Positions 7,778 through 16,983 are shown, counted from the first letter of the stretch. The stretch: 36,380 nucleotides of DNA from Lachnospiraceae bacterium (GCA_022510525.1 JAFLTH010000026.1:1-36380), one strand, 5' to 3'. The notes: generated from the sequence alone by a model not told the origin. Translations and numbers: made by a program.

Positions 7778-9178
7778 GTGCAAAAGAAAAGACAAAATGA
7801 TTATAAATCTGAAGACAGAGCTCTTTTTCTTTCCTGTATGGATAAGGCGATAGGAGGCGATTTTTCGGAAATTGATGTATCGGATTTTCAGGATACGGAG
7901 CTTGCCGAGAAATACAATACTTTGCTGAATTCTTTCCTTAAGGCCAATAATAACTTCATTATGCGTCTTAACGATTCAATGACTCGAATTGGTGACAGCT
8001 CCTGTGTAAAGGAAATGATTGAACAGGTCAATTCACAAACAACTGCCATTAAAGATATGCGTGGCTCCAGTCAGGAACTGGGAGATTCCATTCAGAATAT
8101 TCAAAATGCAGTTGAAAATATTCAGGGAAACACTCATACAGTAATAGAAACATCCCAGAATACCGTCAAAGATATGCAGAGTAGTGTGGGAATTGTAGAT
8201 GAATCAGTTCAACAGGTACTTTCTATCAGCGAACAGTTTGCCGATTTTAAGGATAAAGCAATTAAGATTAACGAGATTATCGATATGGTTAAGAAAATTG
8301 CAAGTAAAAGCGGTCTGCTCGCTCTGAATGCTTCTATTGAAGCCGCCCGTGCAGGTGATGCCGGAAAAGGCTTTGCGGTGGTTGCCACCCAGATGAGAGA
8401 TCTCTCCGCCAATACTACCGAGTCCGCTGAAGATGCAGTACAGTATGTATCAGAGCTTATGGATGGAATCACCTTACTTTATGATTCGGTTAATACTACT
8501 GCCAGTCATCTGCGTACCAGTAACGAAAGCATACATAAATCCATTGAATACATTGACAATATGGCACAGCAGCTTGACTTAATAAGTTCAGAGATTGACC
8601 ATATTTATGGAGAAATCAATACTCAATCATCTTTGACCAAAGATTTTGTTTCATCAATAGACGCTATTGCCAACAGCTATCACACTCTGTCTGATGAGTG
8701 CGTGGGAACAGGCGAACATCTCTATCGTATTTCCCGTGATATCGATCGTGCAAGAAGCGATATGGCAAGACATAATTCCAAACTTTCAACATTGGATTGG
8801 ATTACTGTATTTGAGATTGACCACCTTATATTTACATGGCGTGTATACAACAATCTGGCAGATTTTGAACACCTTAAAATTGAGCAGCTTAACAACCCTA
8901 CCGGCTGTAAATTCGGTAAATGGGTCGGAAAACAGACCGATACCCGCATAACAAACTCTTCGGAGTTTAAAAAGGCTGTTGACTTACATCATGAACTTCA
9001 CAACTATGCCTGTGCTTCATGGCATGCCAAAGACAGAGGCGACCGCGAAGAAGCTCTTGAACAGTTTAATCTTGCATATGAAGTATATGGACGTTTCCAG
9101 AAAGCTCTCAATGGTCTCAGAAATGTTATACGTTCTACAGGAGACAGGGAAGAAACCCGTATTCAATATATGTCCTAA
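7778..9178 (+). CDS. Soluble methyl-accepting chemotaxis protein with C-terminal CZB zinc-binding domain
   Basis: A 466-residue cytoplasmic chemoreceptor without membrane helices. A short N-terminal region is followed by a long coiled-coil signalling domain. The hairpin tip is SKSGLLALNASIEAARAGDA (about 185-204), a variant of the usual QTNLLALNAAIEAARAGE, and the adjacent GFAVVATQMRDLS is well kept. Residues 340-450 are a chemoreceptor zinc-binding domain: His349 in IDHLIFTW, Cys377 in GCKFGKWV, and His404/405/408 in LHHELHNYA. This matches the family's 3His/1Cys site. Such receptors signal to CheA/CheW in response to zinc availability or zinc-linked oxidants. Start is GTG with an AGGGGG site. 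No che genes adjoin it. The tip change SK-SG may affect CheW contact. Confidence 0.9.
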   Translation: MQKKRQNDYKSEDRALFLSCMDKAIGGDFSEIDVSDFQDTELAEKYNTLLNSFLKANNNFIMRLNDSMTRIGDSSCVKEMIEQVNSQTTAIKDMRGSSQELGDSIQNIQNAVENIQGNTHTVIETSQNTVKDMQSSVGIVDESVQQVLSISEQFADFKDKAIKINEIIDMVKKIASKSGLLALNASIEAARAGDAGKGFAVVATQMRDLSANTTESAEDAVQYVSELMDGITLLYDSVNTTASHLRTSNESIHKSIEYIDNMAQQLDLISSEIDHIYGEINTQSSLTKDFVSSIDAIANSYHTLSDECVGTGEHLYRISRDIDRARSDMARHNSKLSTLDWITVFEIDHLIFTWRVYNNLADFEHLKIEQLNNPTGCKFGKWVGKQTDTRITNSSEFKKAVDLHHELHNYACASWHAKDRGDREEALEQFNLAYEVYGRFQKALNGLRNVIRSTGDREETRIQYMS

Positions 9179-9224
9179 GACAAAAAGATTCAGATTGCAT
9201 TATTGCAATCTGAATCTTTTTGTC
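9179..9224. terminator. Perfect 21-bp hairpin, bidirectional terminator
   Basis: The 21-base arms at 9179-9199 and 9204-9224 are perfectly complementary around a TTAT loop. They begin directly after the chemoreceptor stop codon, and AAAAAG/CTTTTT sits near the stem base, so the structure can end transcription from both converging genes. Confidence 0.85.
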
Positions 9225-9277
9225 TGCAAGAATCTGCAATGGCAGATTCTCGCGGTCTTATCATTTTCTACTTAGTC

Positions 9278-12040
9278 TTACTCACTTTCCGGCTTAATAA
9301 TCACTTTCTCAATTTCAATTCCGTTTGCACCGTAATAAAGTCTGATGTAATTAATTTCATTCATCATTCTGTCTATATCTTTCGTTTCCGCAACAGTTCT
9401 TCCTTCTGTTCCGTTTATACTTATGGTACACTTATACACGTTGTCAACAAAGACCGAAACCGGCAGCTGCGCAAGAATGCTCAGGCTAGTTTTCATAACA
9501 AGCGTTATGCTATAATTTCCTTCCTTGTTTATTCTAACTCCAAATGTATCCGATTCACCGGCTTTAACATGGAGCGTACTGCCGTCTATTACTATTTCAT
9601 TGGTATCCGGGTCGGCATCATAATATACAAGATTGGACAATGTATCCGATTGTAATGACATTTCTGCTATGGCTGCTTCTTCTTCACCGGAAATTCTGCC
9701 CGATAAATGTAATATGGATGGACTTTTAAGTATAAATCCCAGGATATTCATAGCATTTCTCTGCAATTGTCCTCTGGTAATATAGCCTGATTCCAGCTGT
9801 TTCTTCATATCGTCGTTTTCCGGATTTGAGGCTGAATCGGTCACACACATATACAAATCATTCTGCGCGCCTGCCATTGGCGCTTTTATCTTCCTGTCAG
9901 AAGCTCCCTCATAATTGGCTTCCGCCCACCAGTCGCTCATAACAATACCCTCAAATCCCCATTCTTTCCTGAGAATACGGGTACAGAGCTCATAATTTCC
10001 GCCTGTCCAGATTCCGTTAACCGGTCCGTAAGTAGTCATAACACTACGTGCATGACCGGCTTTAACTACTATTTCAAAACCTTTTAAGTATATTTCACGC
10101 AGTGCCCTTTCAGACACAACAGAATCGGTATTTCTGCGTGCCTGCTCTTGATTGTTAGAGCAAAAATGTTTAATCGTGCCCGCTATGCCGATACTCTCCA
10201 TAGCCTCAATCTGCGCTGCCGCTATCATTCCCGTAATATAAGGATCTTCCGATATATATTCAAAATTGCGCCCGTTTAACGGATTGCGGTGAATGTTCAT
10301 TCCGGGACCAAGCAGGGTATCAATCTTATTAAGCCTAAGCTCAAGCCCCAGCATTGTATAAAGCTCCCTCACAAGCTCCGTATTAAAGGTGCACCCCAAC
10401 GCGGTTCCGTTTGGAAGTGAAAAGGCCTTGGTTCCGCAGTCCATTCTGATTCCCGACGGACCGTCCGAACAACAGGCCGCAGGTATCCCAAAGTACTCAA
10501 GTCTATCTGTTACTCCGCCAAAAGCCGCTGCGGTTCCCGGCGTTACACGGGAACTGCACATTCCTTCGCCACGGAATATGTTAATAAGGTCATCATCATC
10601 CAATTGAGATACAAAATCCTCCATAGATATCTTATTATCCAACACATCTATCAACTTGTAACCTTTATCACCCGTATATGGAAGCTCTTTTATCTCTTTT
10701 TTATCTTCATTATACTTATCTATATAAGAATAAGATTTAAGAGGTACAGGCTCCGTTGCAATGCCGCCTATTATCTGACCCGGCTTAATCCGCTCAAAAG
10801 CTTCCACCGGAGCCATTTCTTCGCTTAACTGCTCTACAACCTCAAACTCCTGCTCAAAGCTTCCGCTTAGTGCCGCACTCCTCACATCCGTACCTATATA
10901 AAATCCGTACACACCCTCTTCAAGTACATAACAAGACTTATGCCCTGTGGCCCCGCTGTCATCATAGGATGCAAAGTCTCTTTTATTTATAACAAATGTT
11001 ATTTTTTCTTCTCCGCCCGGTTCCAATACTCCGGTCTTGGCAAAGGCAACCAGCTTCCTTACAGGATTTCCAAGCTTTCCCTGAGGCATTTTTATATAAA
11101 CCTGCAAAGTTTCCTTACCCGCCACAGCACCGGTATTTTTAACAACCGCCTCTATCTTACACTCTTTTTCGGAAACAGCCGCAAGTTTTCCCTCCGTGGA
11201 AAATGTGCTGTACGAGAGGCCATATCCAAAGGGATATAATACCTTATCTTTGGCAAAGGTTTCAAAATAACGATAACCCACATAAATATCTTCCTTATAA
11301 TAATTCCTGACTTCATCGCCGAAATTTGCCGTTGAGGGATAGTCATCTATACTTTTTGCAATCGTATCGGTGAGTTTGCCGCAGGGGTTCACCTTACCGG
11401 TAAGTACGTCGAGTGTACCGTTACCGCCCTCCTGACCGCCCTGCCATACGTAAATAACAGCATTGGGGTGGTATTTTGATACCCAGCTCATATCTATAAT
11501 GTTACCCACGTTCAAAATTATGACACTTCTGTCAGAATTGGCGCATACCCCTTTAATAAGCATTTCTTCGTCTTCTGTCAAAAGAAAGCTTCCGGAATCT
11601 GCATTATTATCCTGCTCCTCACCCGCCGTTCTGCCGATTATAACCAGAGAAACATCAGCTTCTTTTGCTATTTCAAGCATCCGCCCGGTTACCGGCATCT
11701 CTTTCTGACTCCATGGCACACTGCCCCAGCCTGCACCGTCATCATATGGATTATCCTTAAGCCAATCTTCATATATTCCAAGCAGTTCATCATTCAGTTT
11801 GATATCACCGCAGTCTTTCAGTGCGCCCAGAATACTCACGACATATCCGGCATTTACCAGCCCGCCTGAGCCTAAGCCGCTTTTATAATAGTTAAAAGCG
11901 CTGCGGCCAAATACCGCTATTTTCTCACCTTTATTAATCGGAAGCGCATTATTCTCATTTTCAAGAAGAACACAGCCCTCCGCTGTCGCCTGTCTTGCCA
12001 ATGACTTATATCGTTCCATATCAAGCTTGAATTTTTCCAT
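9278..12040 (-). CDS. Domain-permuted GH3 beta-glucosidase
   Basis: A 920-residue cytoplasmic glycoside hydrolase family 3 enzyme with permuted order. The GH3 C-domain comes first (from about residue 15, EGCVLLENENNALPI, with KIAVFG). An FnIII-like domain follows (about 330-400), and the TIM-barrel N-domain starts near 500. The barrel carries CCSDGPSGIR, LGPGMNIHRNPLNGRNFEY, KHFCSNNQE and the nucleophile Asp703 in GIVMSDWWAE. A beta-sandwich tail of about 120 residues ends the protein. This order is known from rumen and gut Clostridia such as Butyrivibrio BglA. It has no signal peptide, so it acts on imported oligosaccharides, releasing glucose from beta-glucosides. The gene follows the ABC operon after a terminator-like hairpin and may also be read through. 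Beta-xylosidase or similar side activity cannot be excluded. Confidence 0.9.
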   Translation of the reverse strand: MEKFKLDMERYKSLARQATAEGCVLLENENNALPINKGEKIAVFGRSAFNYYKSGLGSGGLVNAGYVVSILGALKDCGDIKLNDELLGIYEDWLKDNPYDDGAGWGSVPWSQKEMPVTGRMLEIAKEADVSLVIIGRTAGEEQDNNADSGSFLLTEDEEMLIKGVCANSDRSVIILNVGNIIDMSWVSKYHPNAVIYVWQGGQEGGNGTLDVLTGKVNPCGKLTDTIAKSIDDYPSTANFGDEVRNYYKEDIYVGYRYFETFAKDKVLYPFGYGLSYSTFSTEGKLAAVSEKECKIEAVVKNTGAVAGKETLQVYIKMPQGKLGNPVRKLVAFAKTGVLEPGGEEKITFVINKRDFASYDDSGATGHKSCYVLEEGVYGFYIGTDVRSAALSGSFEQEFEVVEQLSEEMAPVEAFERIKPGQIIGGIATEPVPLKSYSYIDKYNEDKKEIKELPYTGDKGYKLIDVLDNKISMEDFVSQLDDDDLINIFRGEGMCSSRVTPGTAAAFGGVTDRLEYFGIPAACCSDGPSGIRMDCGTKAFSLPNGTALGCTFNTELVRELYTMLGLELRLNKIDTLLGPGMNIHRNPLNGRNFEYISEDPYITGMIAAAQIEAMESIGIAGTIKHFCSNNQEQARRNTDSVVSERALREIYLKGFEIVVKAGHARSVMTTYGPVNGIWTGGNYELCTRILRKEWGFEGIVMSDWWAEANYEGASDRKIKAPMAGAQNDLYMCVTDSASNPENDDMKKQLESGYITRGQLQRNAMNILGFILKSPSILHLSGRISGEEEAAIAEMSLQSDTLSNLVYYDADPDTNEIVIDGSTLHVKAGESDTFGVRINKEGNYSITLVMKTSLSILAQLPVSVFVDNVYKCTISINGTEGRTVAETKDIDRMMNEINYIRLYYGANGIEIEKVIIKPESE

Positions 12041-12089
12041 TTTATGCCTACCTGCCTTTTCTTAAATAACGCAATTATAATAACATAAA

Positions 12090-12132
12090 AATGCCTGTAA
12101 GTACAGCACTATAATCCATACTTACAGGCATT
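12090..12132 (-). terminator. Hairpin terminator after the sugar ABC operon
   Basis: Arms AATGCCTGTAAGTA (12090-12103) and TACTTACAGGCATT (12119-12132) are perfect 14-mers with a 15-base loop, followed on the minus strand by a T-rich run. It sits between the permease stop (12171) and the GH3 start (12040). Confidence 0.8.
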
Positions 12133-12170
12133 ATTTTAATATTTCATCATTAATATCACTTGTTATTTAA

Positions 12171-13031
12171 TTAACCTTTAACACTACCCATAGCAACACC
12201 CTGTACTATGAACTTGGACAGGAACAGATATACTATGATTACCGGAAGAATTGAAAAGGCAATCATCATATAAACCTGACCCATATCGAATTTCAGCCAG
12301 TCAGCACTTCTAAGTTGTGCTATAAGGATAGGAAGAGTCTTTTTCTTATCAGTCTGAAGTATCAAAGTAGGTACGAAGTAATTGTTCCAGCTGCTTACAA
12401 ATGTAAAGATAGCCTGAACCGCAATGGCCGGTTTCATAATAGGCATCACGATTGAATTAAAGGTCCTGAATTCGCCGGAACCGTCAATTCTTGCCGCCTC
12501 AACAAGCGAAAGCGGAAGTGCGCTTTCCATATACTGCTTCATATAGAAAAATGTAACCGGAGCCGCTATTGAAGGTACTATAAGCGGAATAAAACTATCA
12601 TTCAGTCCCATCTTACCTACCAACTGCAGGAAACCTAAAGCCGTTACCTGAGTAGGTATCATCATTATCATCAGAATAAAAGTAAACATAAATTTCTTCA
12701 ATTTGAATTCATATACATGAATTGCATATGCAGTCATAGATGAAAAATATGTACTTATCAGCGCACTTAAGCCTGCTATGATGAAGCTGTTGAAAAGTCC
12801 GTTCCATATTGGCAGTGTCGGTGAATTACTTAAATTAACCCAGTTCTTTATCATATTGGTACTTGGAATCGGTGTAAATCCCTTAGTTAAATCTGCATGC
12901 GACCTTGTAGCGTTAATAAACAATACATAAAACCAGAACAGACACAGGATTGACACAATAGCCAGTACAACATATGCGATAACCCTTCTTACACCTACAC
13001 TTACGCCGGTTGTGTGAACTTTATTATTCAT
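12171..13031 (-). CDS. Carbohydrate ABC transporter permease, MalG/CUT1 type
   Basis: A 286-residue inner-membrane permease with six hydrophobic segments. The cytoplasmic EAA loop for ATPase docking reads EAARIDGSGEFRTFNSIVMP, about 100 residues before the end. The late YLFLSKFIVQGVAMGSVKG tail is typical of MalG-like subunits. It partners with the MalF-like permease 12 bp upstream and with the lipoprotein at 14061 to import an oligosaccharide, most likely cello-oligosaccharide from context. No ATPase gene is present; in this transporter class in Firmicutes a shared MsmX-type ATPase encoded elsewhere usually serves. The ATG has an AGGAGGG site nine bases upstream. Confidence 0.9.
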   Translation of the reverse strand: MNNKVHTTGVSVGVRRVIAYVVLAIVSILCLFWFYVLFINATRSHADLTKGFTPIPSTNMIKNWVNLSNSPTLPIWNGLFNSFIIAGLSALISTYFSSMTAYAIHVYEFKLKKFMFTFILMIMMIPTQVTALGFLQLVGKMGLNDSFIPLIVPSIAAPVTFFYMKQYMESALPLSLVEAARIDGSGEFRTFNSIVMPIMKPAIAVQAIFTFVSSWNNYFVPTLILQTDKKKTLPILIAQLRSADWLKFDMGQVYMMIAFSILPVIIVYLFLSKFIVQGVAMGSVKG

Positions 13032-13043
13032 GGTCTATCCCTC

Positions 13044-13958
13044 CTAATCCTGTGGTTTATTTGAAAAGTTATATACTATAAAGCTCAAAATTGCAGTAAC
13101 AATGAACAATATAACCGAGAGCGCACCGGCCAGACCGTAGTTTTTACTGAACAGATGTTTGTTCAAATACATGATCAGGGTCATTGTTGAACGCATAGGT
13201 TCTCCGGTACCGTTTGTCAGAATCTGCGGAACATCAAACATCTGCAGACCACCAATCAGTGAAGTAATAACAACATAAACCATAATTGGTCGAAGCAGAG
13301 GCATGGTAATTCTGAAAAATACCTGTGTAGAAGTTGCTCCGTCCACTTCTGCCGCCTCAAAAAGTGAGGTATCTATACCCATCATACCTGCCATAAGCAA
13401 AATAGTGGTATTTCCAAACCACATAAGGAAGTTCATAAATGCTACGAGGGTTCTCGAACTCCATATATTAGACATAAATTTAAAAGGCTGAGACAATATA
13501 CCCATCTGCATAAGCATAGAGTTAATCGGACCGCCGTCTGCAAATAAAGTAAAGAATAACATTGAAAATGCAGATGCCATAATTAAGTTTGGAAGATATA
13601 TAACAGTCTTAAAAAATCTCTGACCTTTCAGTCTGAGACTCGGGTTTGAAAACCATGATGCCAGAAGCAGTGAAAGTACGATCTGCGGAACAAAGCCCAT
13701 CACCCACATGATCAGAGTATTCTTAAAATACTGAATCATATCTCCATTGGTAAAAATTGTTTTATAATTCTCTAAACCTATAAAGTTCGGTCCGATCTGA
13801 GTCAGACCCGAACGATAATTTTCGAAGAAACTGTTGTATACCGTACTGATCAGCGGTATGAGCTGAAATACTATATATACAATCAAAAACGGAAGAAGAA
13901 AAATATAACCCCATTTGTTATATTTTACAACATTCCCTTTCTTTGCCTTTGCGCCCAT
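13044..13958 (-). CDS. Carbohydrate ABC transporter permease, MalF/CUT1 type
   Basis: A 304-residue membrane permease with six helices; the first follows a basic start (KAKKGNVVKYNKWGYIFLLP). The EAA loop is EAAEVDGATSTQVFFRITMP, followed by LLRPIMVYVV. It lacks the large periplasmic P2 loop of E. coli MalF, as usual for Gram-positive CUT1 permeases. It forms the heterodimeric channel with the next gene (12-bp gap) and receives substrate from the lipoprotein encoded upstream. A strong hairpin terminator lies between the lipoprotein gene and this one, so the permeases are probably made in lower amount. The ATG is preceded by GGAGG. Confidence 0.9.
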   Translation of the reverse strand: MGAKAKKGNVVKYNKWGYIFLLPFLIVYIVFQLIPLISTVYNSFFENYRSGLTQIGPNFIGLENYKTIFTNGDMIQYFKNTLIMWVMGFVPQIVLSLLLASWFSNPSLRLKGQRFFKTVIYLPNLIMASAFSMLFFTLFADGGPINSMLMQMGILSQPFKFMSNIWSSRTLVAFMNFLMWFGNTTILLMAGMMGIDTSLFEAAEVDGATSTQVFFRITMPLLRPIMVYVVITSLIGGLQMFDVPQILTNGTGEPMRSTMTLIMYLNKHLFSKNYGLAGALSVILFIVTAILSFIVYNFSNKPQD

Positions 13959-13997
13959 AATAGCAATCCTCCATTCCAGTTTTCTTGCTTTAAAAAA

Positions 13998-14024
13998 CCC
14001 GCCTGCCTAATCTTGGCAGGCGGG
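13998..14024 (-). terminator. Intra-operon hairpin terminator between binding-protein and permease genes
   Basis: CCCGCCTGCC and GGCAGGCGGG are perfect ten-base GC-rich arms around a seven-base loop, followed on the minus strand by six T. It is a classical rho-independent terminator placed inside the operon. It likely gives partial termination or protects the 3' end of the binding-protein message. Confidence 0.85.
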
Positions 14025-14060
14025 ACCTTACGTCTGTAACCTATTATATAAAACCTGTTA

Positions 14061-15506
14061 TCAATATGTTAATTCAGGATATTTCTCAGTTACTGCTGTG
14101 TAGAATAACTGTAATGCTTCATCATATGTAGCATTTCCTTCAAAGTAGTTCTTCATTGCGTTCTGGAACTCTTCGTTACATCCCTGATCATAGTTGCTCA
14201 GGTTAGAAAGATCGATGCTGCCTGCACCGTCACAGTACATTCCAAGAGGATTCTGTCCGCCAAGGATCTTGCTTGAGTAGCTTGTATCTGCTGCCATAGC
14301 TTCCATAGCAGGTTTATTGTTTACGAAGTCGTCATCAGCAATAACGATTTCTTTCATAATATCTTCATTAGCTGTAAGCTGAAGGATGATATCTTTGATT
14401 GTACCTGCATTATCTGTACCTGTTGCTGCACAAATCCATGTACCGCCCCAGAAGAAGCCCTGAGGACCTGTAGCTGCACCCCAGCCGCCTGCGTTACCGA
14501 TAGATCCTGCCTGATCTGCTGCCATAGAGAAGTTTACTAACCAAGCGGGTCCAAAGTAAGCAAATACTTTTCCTTCAGGATAGAAACCTTTGCTCCAGTC
14601 ATCACTCCAAAGAGCATGTGTTCCTGTCTGCTCTGCATCTACCATAGCCTTGGAATCTTCAACCCATTTCTCGATGCTAGCATCAATATTGATCTTTCCG
14701 TCAACTACCCACTTAGAGCTTACGTTGTTGGAATATACACGATATGAATCGTTTACTGAAGATATCATTGAGTAGCCTGCATCCTTCATAGTTGCTGCTG
14801 TCTCATAGAAAGTATCCCAGTCTTTTACATACTCCTGAACTTCATCAGGATCGTCGGTTCCAAGAACCTCTTTTGCTACCTCTCTGTTATAGAACAATAC
14901 GCCGGGACATCCCTGCCATGAAGCGCCTTTTAATACTCCGTTACCGTCTGTAACAACGTCTTTGGTGTACTGATACTGATTAGCAAGATCTGCATCGGTA
15001 ACTCCAAGATCTTTAAGAGGCATAGAGAAATCACTGTCTACATATTTTAATGCATAGTCAGCTTCGATAAGGAAAAGGTCAATCTTATCATCAGCTGCTG
15101 CGCTGTCCTGATTTAAAAGGGTTTCATCCAGATTGTTCTGATAAGCATTATCAGTATTAGGTGTGATATTCCACTTAACTGTGATATCACCGATGCTTCC
15201 CTGAGTAGGCTCTGAAGCATTTTTCTCGTATCCAGGATAATGATCCTCAACACGTGTCTTGAACTCTTCATTCCAGCAGTAAATGTTCAATACTGCACCT
15301 TCATCACCGGTGTCTACTGCTGCATCTGTGTTTGCGTCAGTGTTTGTGTTGTCTGCTGCTGCATTTGTGTCAGCAGGTGCTTCAGTGTTTGTGTTGTCTG
15401 CTGCATTGTTGTCAGCTACAGGAGCTGGAGCTTTGTCGCCGCAGGCTGTAAGCATTGTGCTTAACATTGCGCCGGCAAGTAAAATACTTAATGCTTTTTT
15501 CTTCAT
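14061..15506 (-). CDS. Extracellular sugar-binding lipoprotein of a CUT1 ABC importer
   Basis: A 481-residue substrate-binding protein. A signal peptide with lipobox LTAC gives Cys22 as the lipid anchor. A linker rich in Asn, Thr, Ala and Asp (about 24-70, NAADNTNTEAPADTN and similar) follows and projects the domain through the wall. The mature part is of the extracellular solute-binding protein family 1 type, with LNIYCWNEEF at its start, aromatic residues suited to stacking on sugar rings (WGAATGPQGFFWGGTW) and a C-terminal YFEGNATYDEALQLFYTAV helix. It binds an oligosaccharide outside the cell and passes it to the two permeases. Cellobiose or cellodextrin is inferred from the divergent cellobiose phosphorylase. 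The start has GGGAGG seven bases upstream, and an extended -10 promoter lies at 15628. Confidence 0.9.
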   Translation of the reverse strand: MKKKALSILLAGAMLSTMLTACGDKAPAPVADNNAADNTNTEAPADTNAAADNTNTDANTDAAVDTGDEGAVLNIYCWNEEFKTRVEDHYPGYEKNASEPTQGSIGDITVKWNITPNTDNAYQNNLDETLLNQDSAAADDKIDLFLIEADYALKYVDSDFSMPLKDLGVTDADLANQYQYTKDVVTDGNGVLKGASWQGCPGVLFYNREVAKEVLGTDDPDEVQEYVKDWDTFYETAATMKDAGYSMISSVNDSYRVYSNNVSSKWVVDGKINIDASIEKWVEDSKAMVDAEQTGTHALWSDDWSKGFYPEGKVFAYFGPAWLVNFSMAADQAGSIGNAGGWGAATGPQGFFWGGTWICAATGTDNAGTIKDIILQLTANEDIMKEIVIADDDFVNNKPAMEAMAADTSYSSKILGGQNPLGMYCDGAGSIDLSNLSNYDQGCNEEFQNAMKNYFEGNATYDEALQLFYTAVTEKYPELTY

Positions 15507-15622
15507 TACTTTTCCTCCCTTAATGAGATATGATTTTTGTTTTTAATTTTATATTAAATCTGCCTGTTTCCATATTTGGAAGCGTAATAACAGATATAAT
15601 ATCATAAAAAAAAGAATAACCA

Positions 15623-15697
15623 TTGCTATTATATCACTTTTTATCAAATATTGCTATATATTTTTTTATTTTGCTATTTTTATTATTAATTTGCTAT
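15623..15697 (-). promoter_or_regulatory. Binding-protein promoter with four ATAGCAA direct repeats
   Basis: On the minus strand an extended -10, TGATATAAT (plus 15628-15636), lies about 120 bases before the ATG at 15506. The -35 region is poor. ATAGCAA occurs four times (plus TTGCTAT at 15623, 15651, 15671 and 15691), spaced 28, 20 and 20 bases; one copy overlaps the -10 edge. The spacing of about two helical turns suggests cooperative protein binding, possibly activation of a promoter with a weak -35. Confidence 0.5.
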
Positions 15698-16707
15698 TTT
15701 GGACTTGCTACCGTTGCGCCTTCATAAACCTTACCGCTTATGACAACCTGCTCTATAACAGTGCTTTTGGGTTTTTCTATAAGGCTTATTATCTTTTTAC
15801 CGGCCTGAACTCCTATTTTATCGGTATCCTGAACAAGTGTGGTCAGCTTGGGTTCAATATGCCTTCCTATCCATATACCGTCATACCCCGCTATTGAAAT
15901 ATCCTCCGGAATCCGAAGTCCCTTCTTTTCAATCGCATTAATACCGCCGAAACTTGATAAATCATCAGGATAAATAATGCATGTAGGCGGATCATCCAAC
16001 TTTAAAAGTTCTTTTGTCAACTTCTCCGCTCCGTCGATATCTCTGTATGCCGACTCTTTAACATATGCATCCGGTATTTCTATACCAAGCTCTTCTGCCG
16101 TTCTGTAAAAGGATGTCAGCCTGCTTCTGGTTACGGCCGTATCCGAACCGTATATATATGCGATACGCCTGTGTTCCATACCATATATATAAGTAAGCAG
16201 ATCTTTCATTCCGTTTACATTATCAGAAGTAATTGATATCCTGTTATTGAACACATGATCAATGGTGACTACCGGAATCTCGCTGTTTATAAGTTCTTCC
16301 ACTTCGTCATCATAAAAGTCCACACAGGCTATCACCACCCCGTCAAAGCCACGGTACCTCACATGATTTAAATAGCTCATCCTATTCGGTCTTTCCTGAC
16401 TGCAATTGATAAAAGTCATATCATATCCGCGGGCTTCAACAGTCTTCTTGAGGCTGTCAAGAACAGATGCAAAATAGTCATGCTTAAGTCCGTTGTGCGC
16501 TTCGTCCGTAAAAAGAACTCCTATATTATAAGTACGGTTGGTTTTTAAAGCCTTGGCTGCCGAATTAGGTAAATATCCCATTTCCTTGGCAACCTGTTTA
16601 ATATTTTTTTTGGTCTCTTCCCCGATGTCCTTATGATTATTTAATGCCTTACTAACTGTCGCTACTGATACCCCGCAGACAGCCGAAATATCTTTTAATG
16701 AAACCAT
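15694..16707 (-). CDS. LacI-family transcriptional regulator of the cello-oligosaccharide locus
   Basis: A 337-residue regulator. The N-terminal LacI helix-turn-helix is SLKDISAVCGVSVATVSKAL (residues 3-22), with the hinge ending in GYLPNSAAKAL. The periplasmic-binding-like effector domain starts at TYNIGVLF (about residue 64) and ends near 335. Such proteins normally bind palindromes with a central CG and leave DNA when a sugar binds. It lies between the ABC operon and the divergent phosphorylase gene. Two identical 17-bp sites with the LacI-type core AATCGTTT are found at 16790 and 16984, so it most likely controls the phosphorylase and itself, and perhaps the transporter. The start has a CGGGGGAT site. 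The ligand, probably cellobiose or a breakdown product, is inferred. Confidence 0.9.
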   Translation of the reverse strand: MVSLKDISAVCGVSVATVSKALNNHKDIGEETKKNIKQVAKEMGYLPNSAAKALKTNRTYNIGVLFTDEAHNGLKHDYFASVLDSLKKTVEARGYDMTFINCSQERPNRMSYLNHVRYRGFDGVVIACVDFYDDEVEELINSEIPVVTIDHVFNNRISITSDNVNGMKDLLTYIYGMEHRRIAYIYGSDTAVTRSRLTSFYRTAEELGIEIPDAYVKESAYRDIDGAEKLTKELLKLDDPPTCIIYPDDLSSFGGINAIEKKGLRIPEDISIAGYDGIWIGRHIEPKLTTLVQDTDKIGVQAGKKIISLIEKPKSTVIEQVVISGKVYEGATVASPK

Positions 16708-16789
16708 ATCGATTATCCCCCGTCTGCATAATCAGATTTTCATATAATTATCATTTGAAAAATTCATTTAAAATTGCCCAAACGAAATA

Positions 16790-16806
16790 TTTACTTAATC
16801 GTTTTC
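16790..16806. promoter_or_regulatory. LacI operator candidate O1
   Basis: TTTACTTAATCGTTTTC with the AANCGNTT core of LacI-family operators. It lies 83 bases upstream of the lacI-type start and is identical to 16984-17000. Confidence 0.6.
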
Positions 16807-16917
16807 GTAATCTAACTATAAATCTTTAGCCTGTAATTTGCAAGCCATTTTGGATATTTTCTATATTTTTAGTAAATTTCAACAACTTTGCATTGTTAAT
16901 TTGTATAATTTTGTTGT

Positions 16918-16946
16918 TTGTAATTTTAATATTTCTTCTGTATAAT
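16918..16946 (+). promoter_or_regulatory. Promoter for cellobiose phosphorylase
   Basis: TTGTAA at 16918-16923 and a perfect TATAAT at 16941-16946 are 17 bases apart. The start would be near 16953, so operator O2 lies 30-50 bases downstream where a bound repressor could block elongation. The 354-bp intergenic region (16708-17061) holds this promoter, the two operators and no further gene. Confidence 0.6.
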
Positions 16947-16983
16947 CAAATATACTTAGGAGAACTTCTTGATATTATTGTTT

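Noticed and set aside
15240-15546. Cys/Val-rich and Ala/Ser-rich plus-strand frames opposite the binding-protein gene
   Set aside because: They are shadows of the low-complexity linker and signal-peptide codons, without ribosome binding sites.
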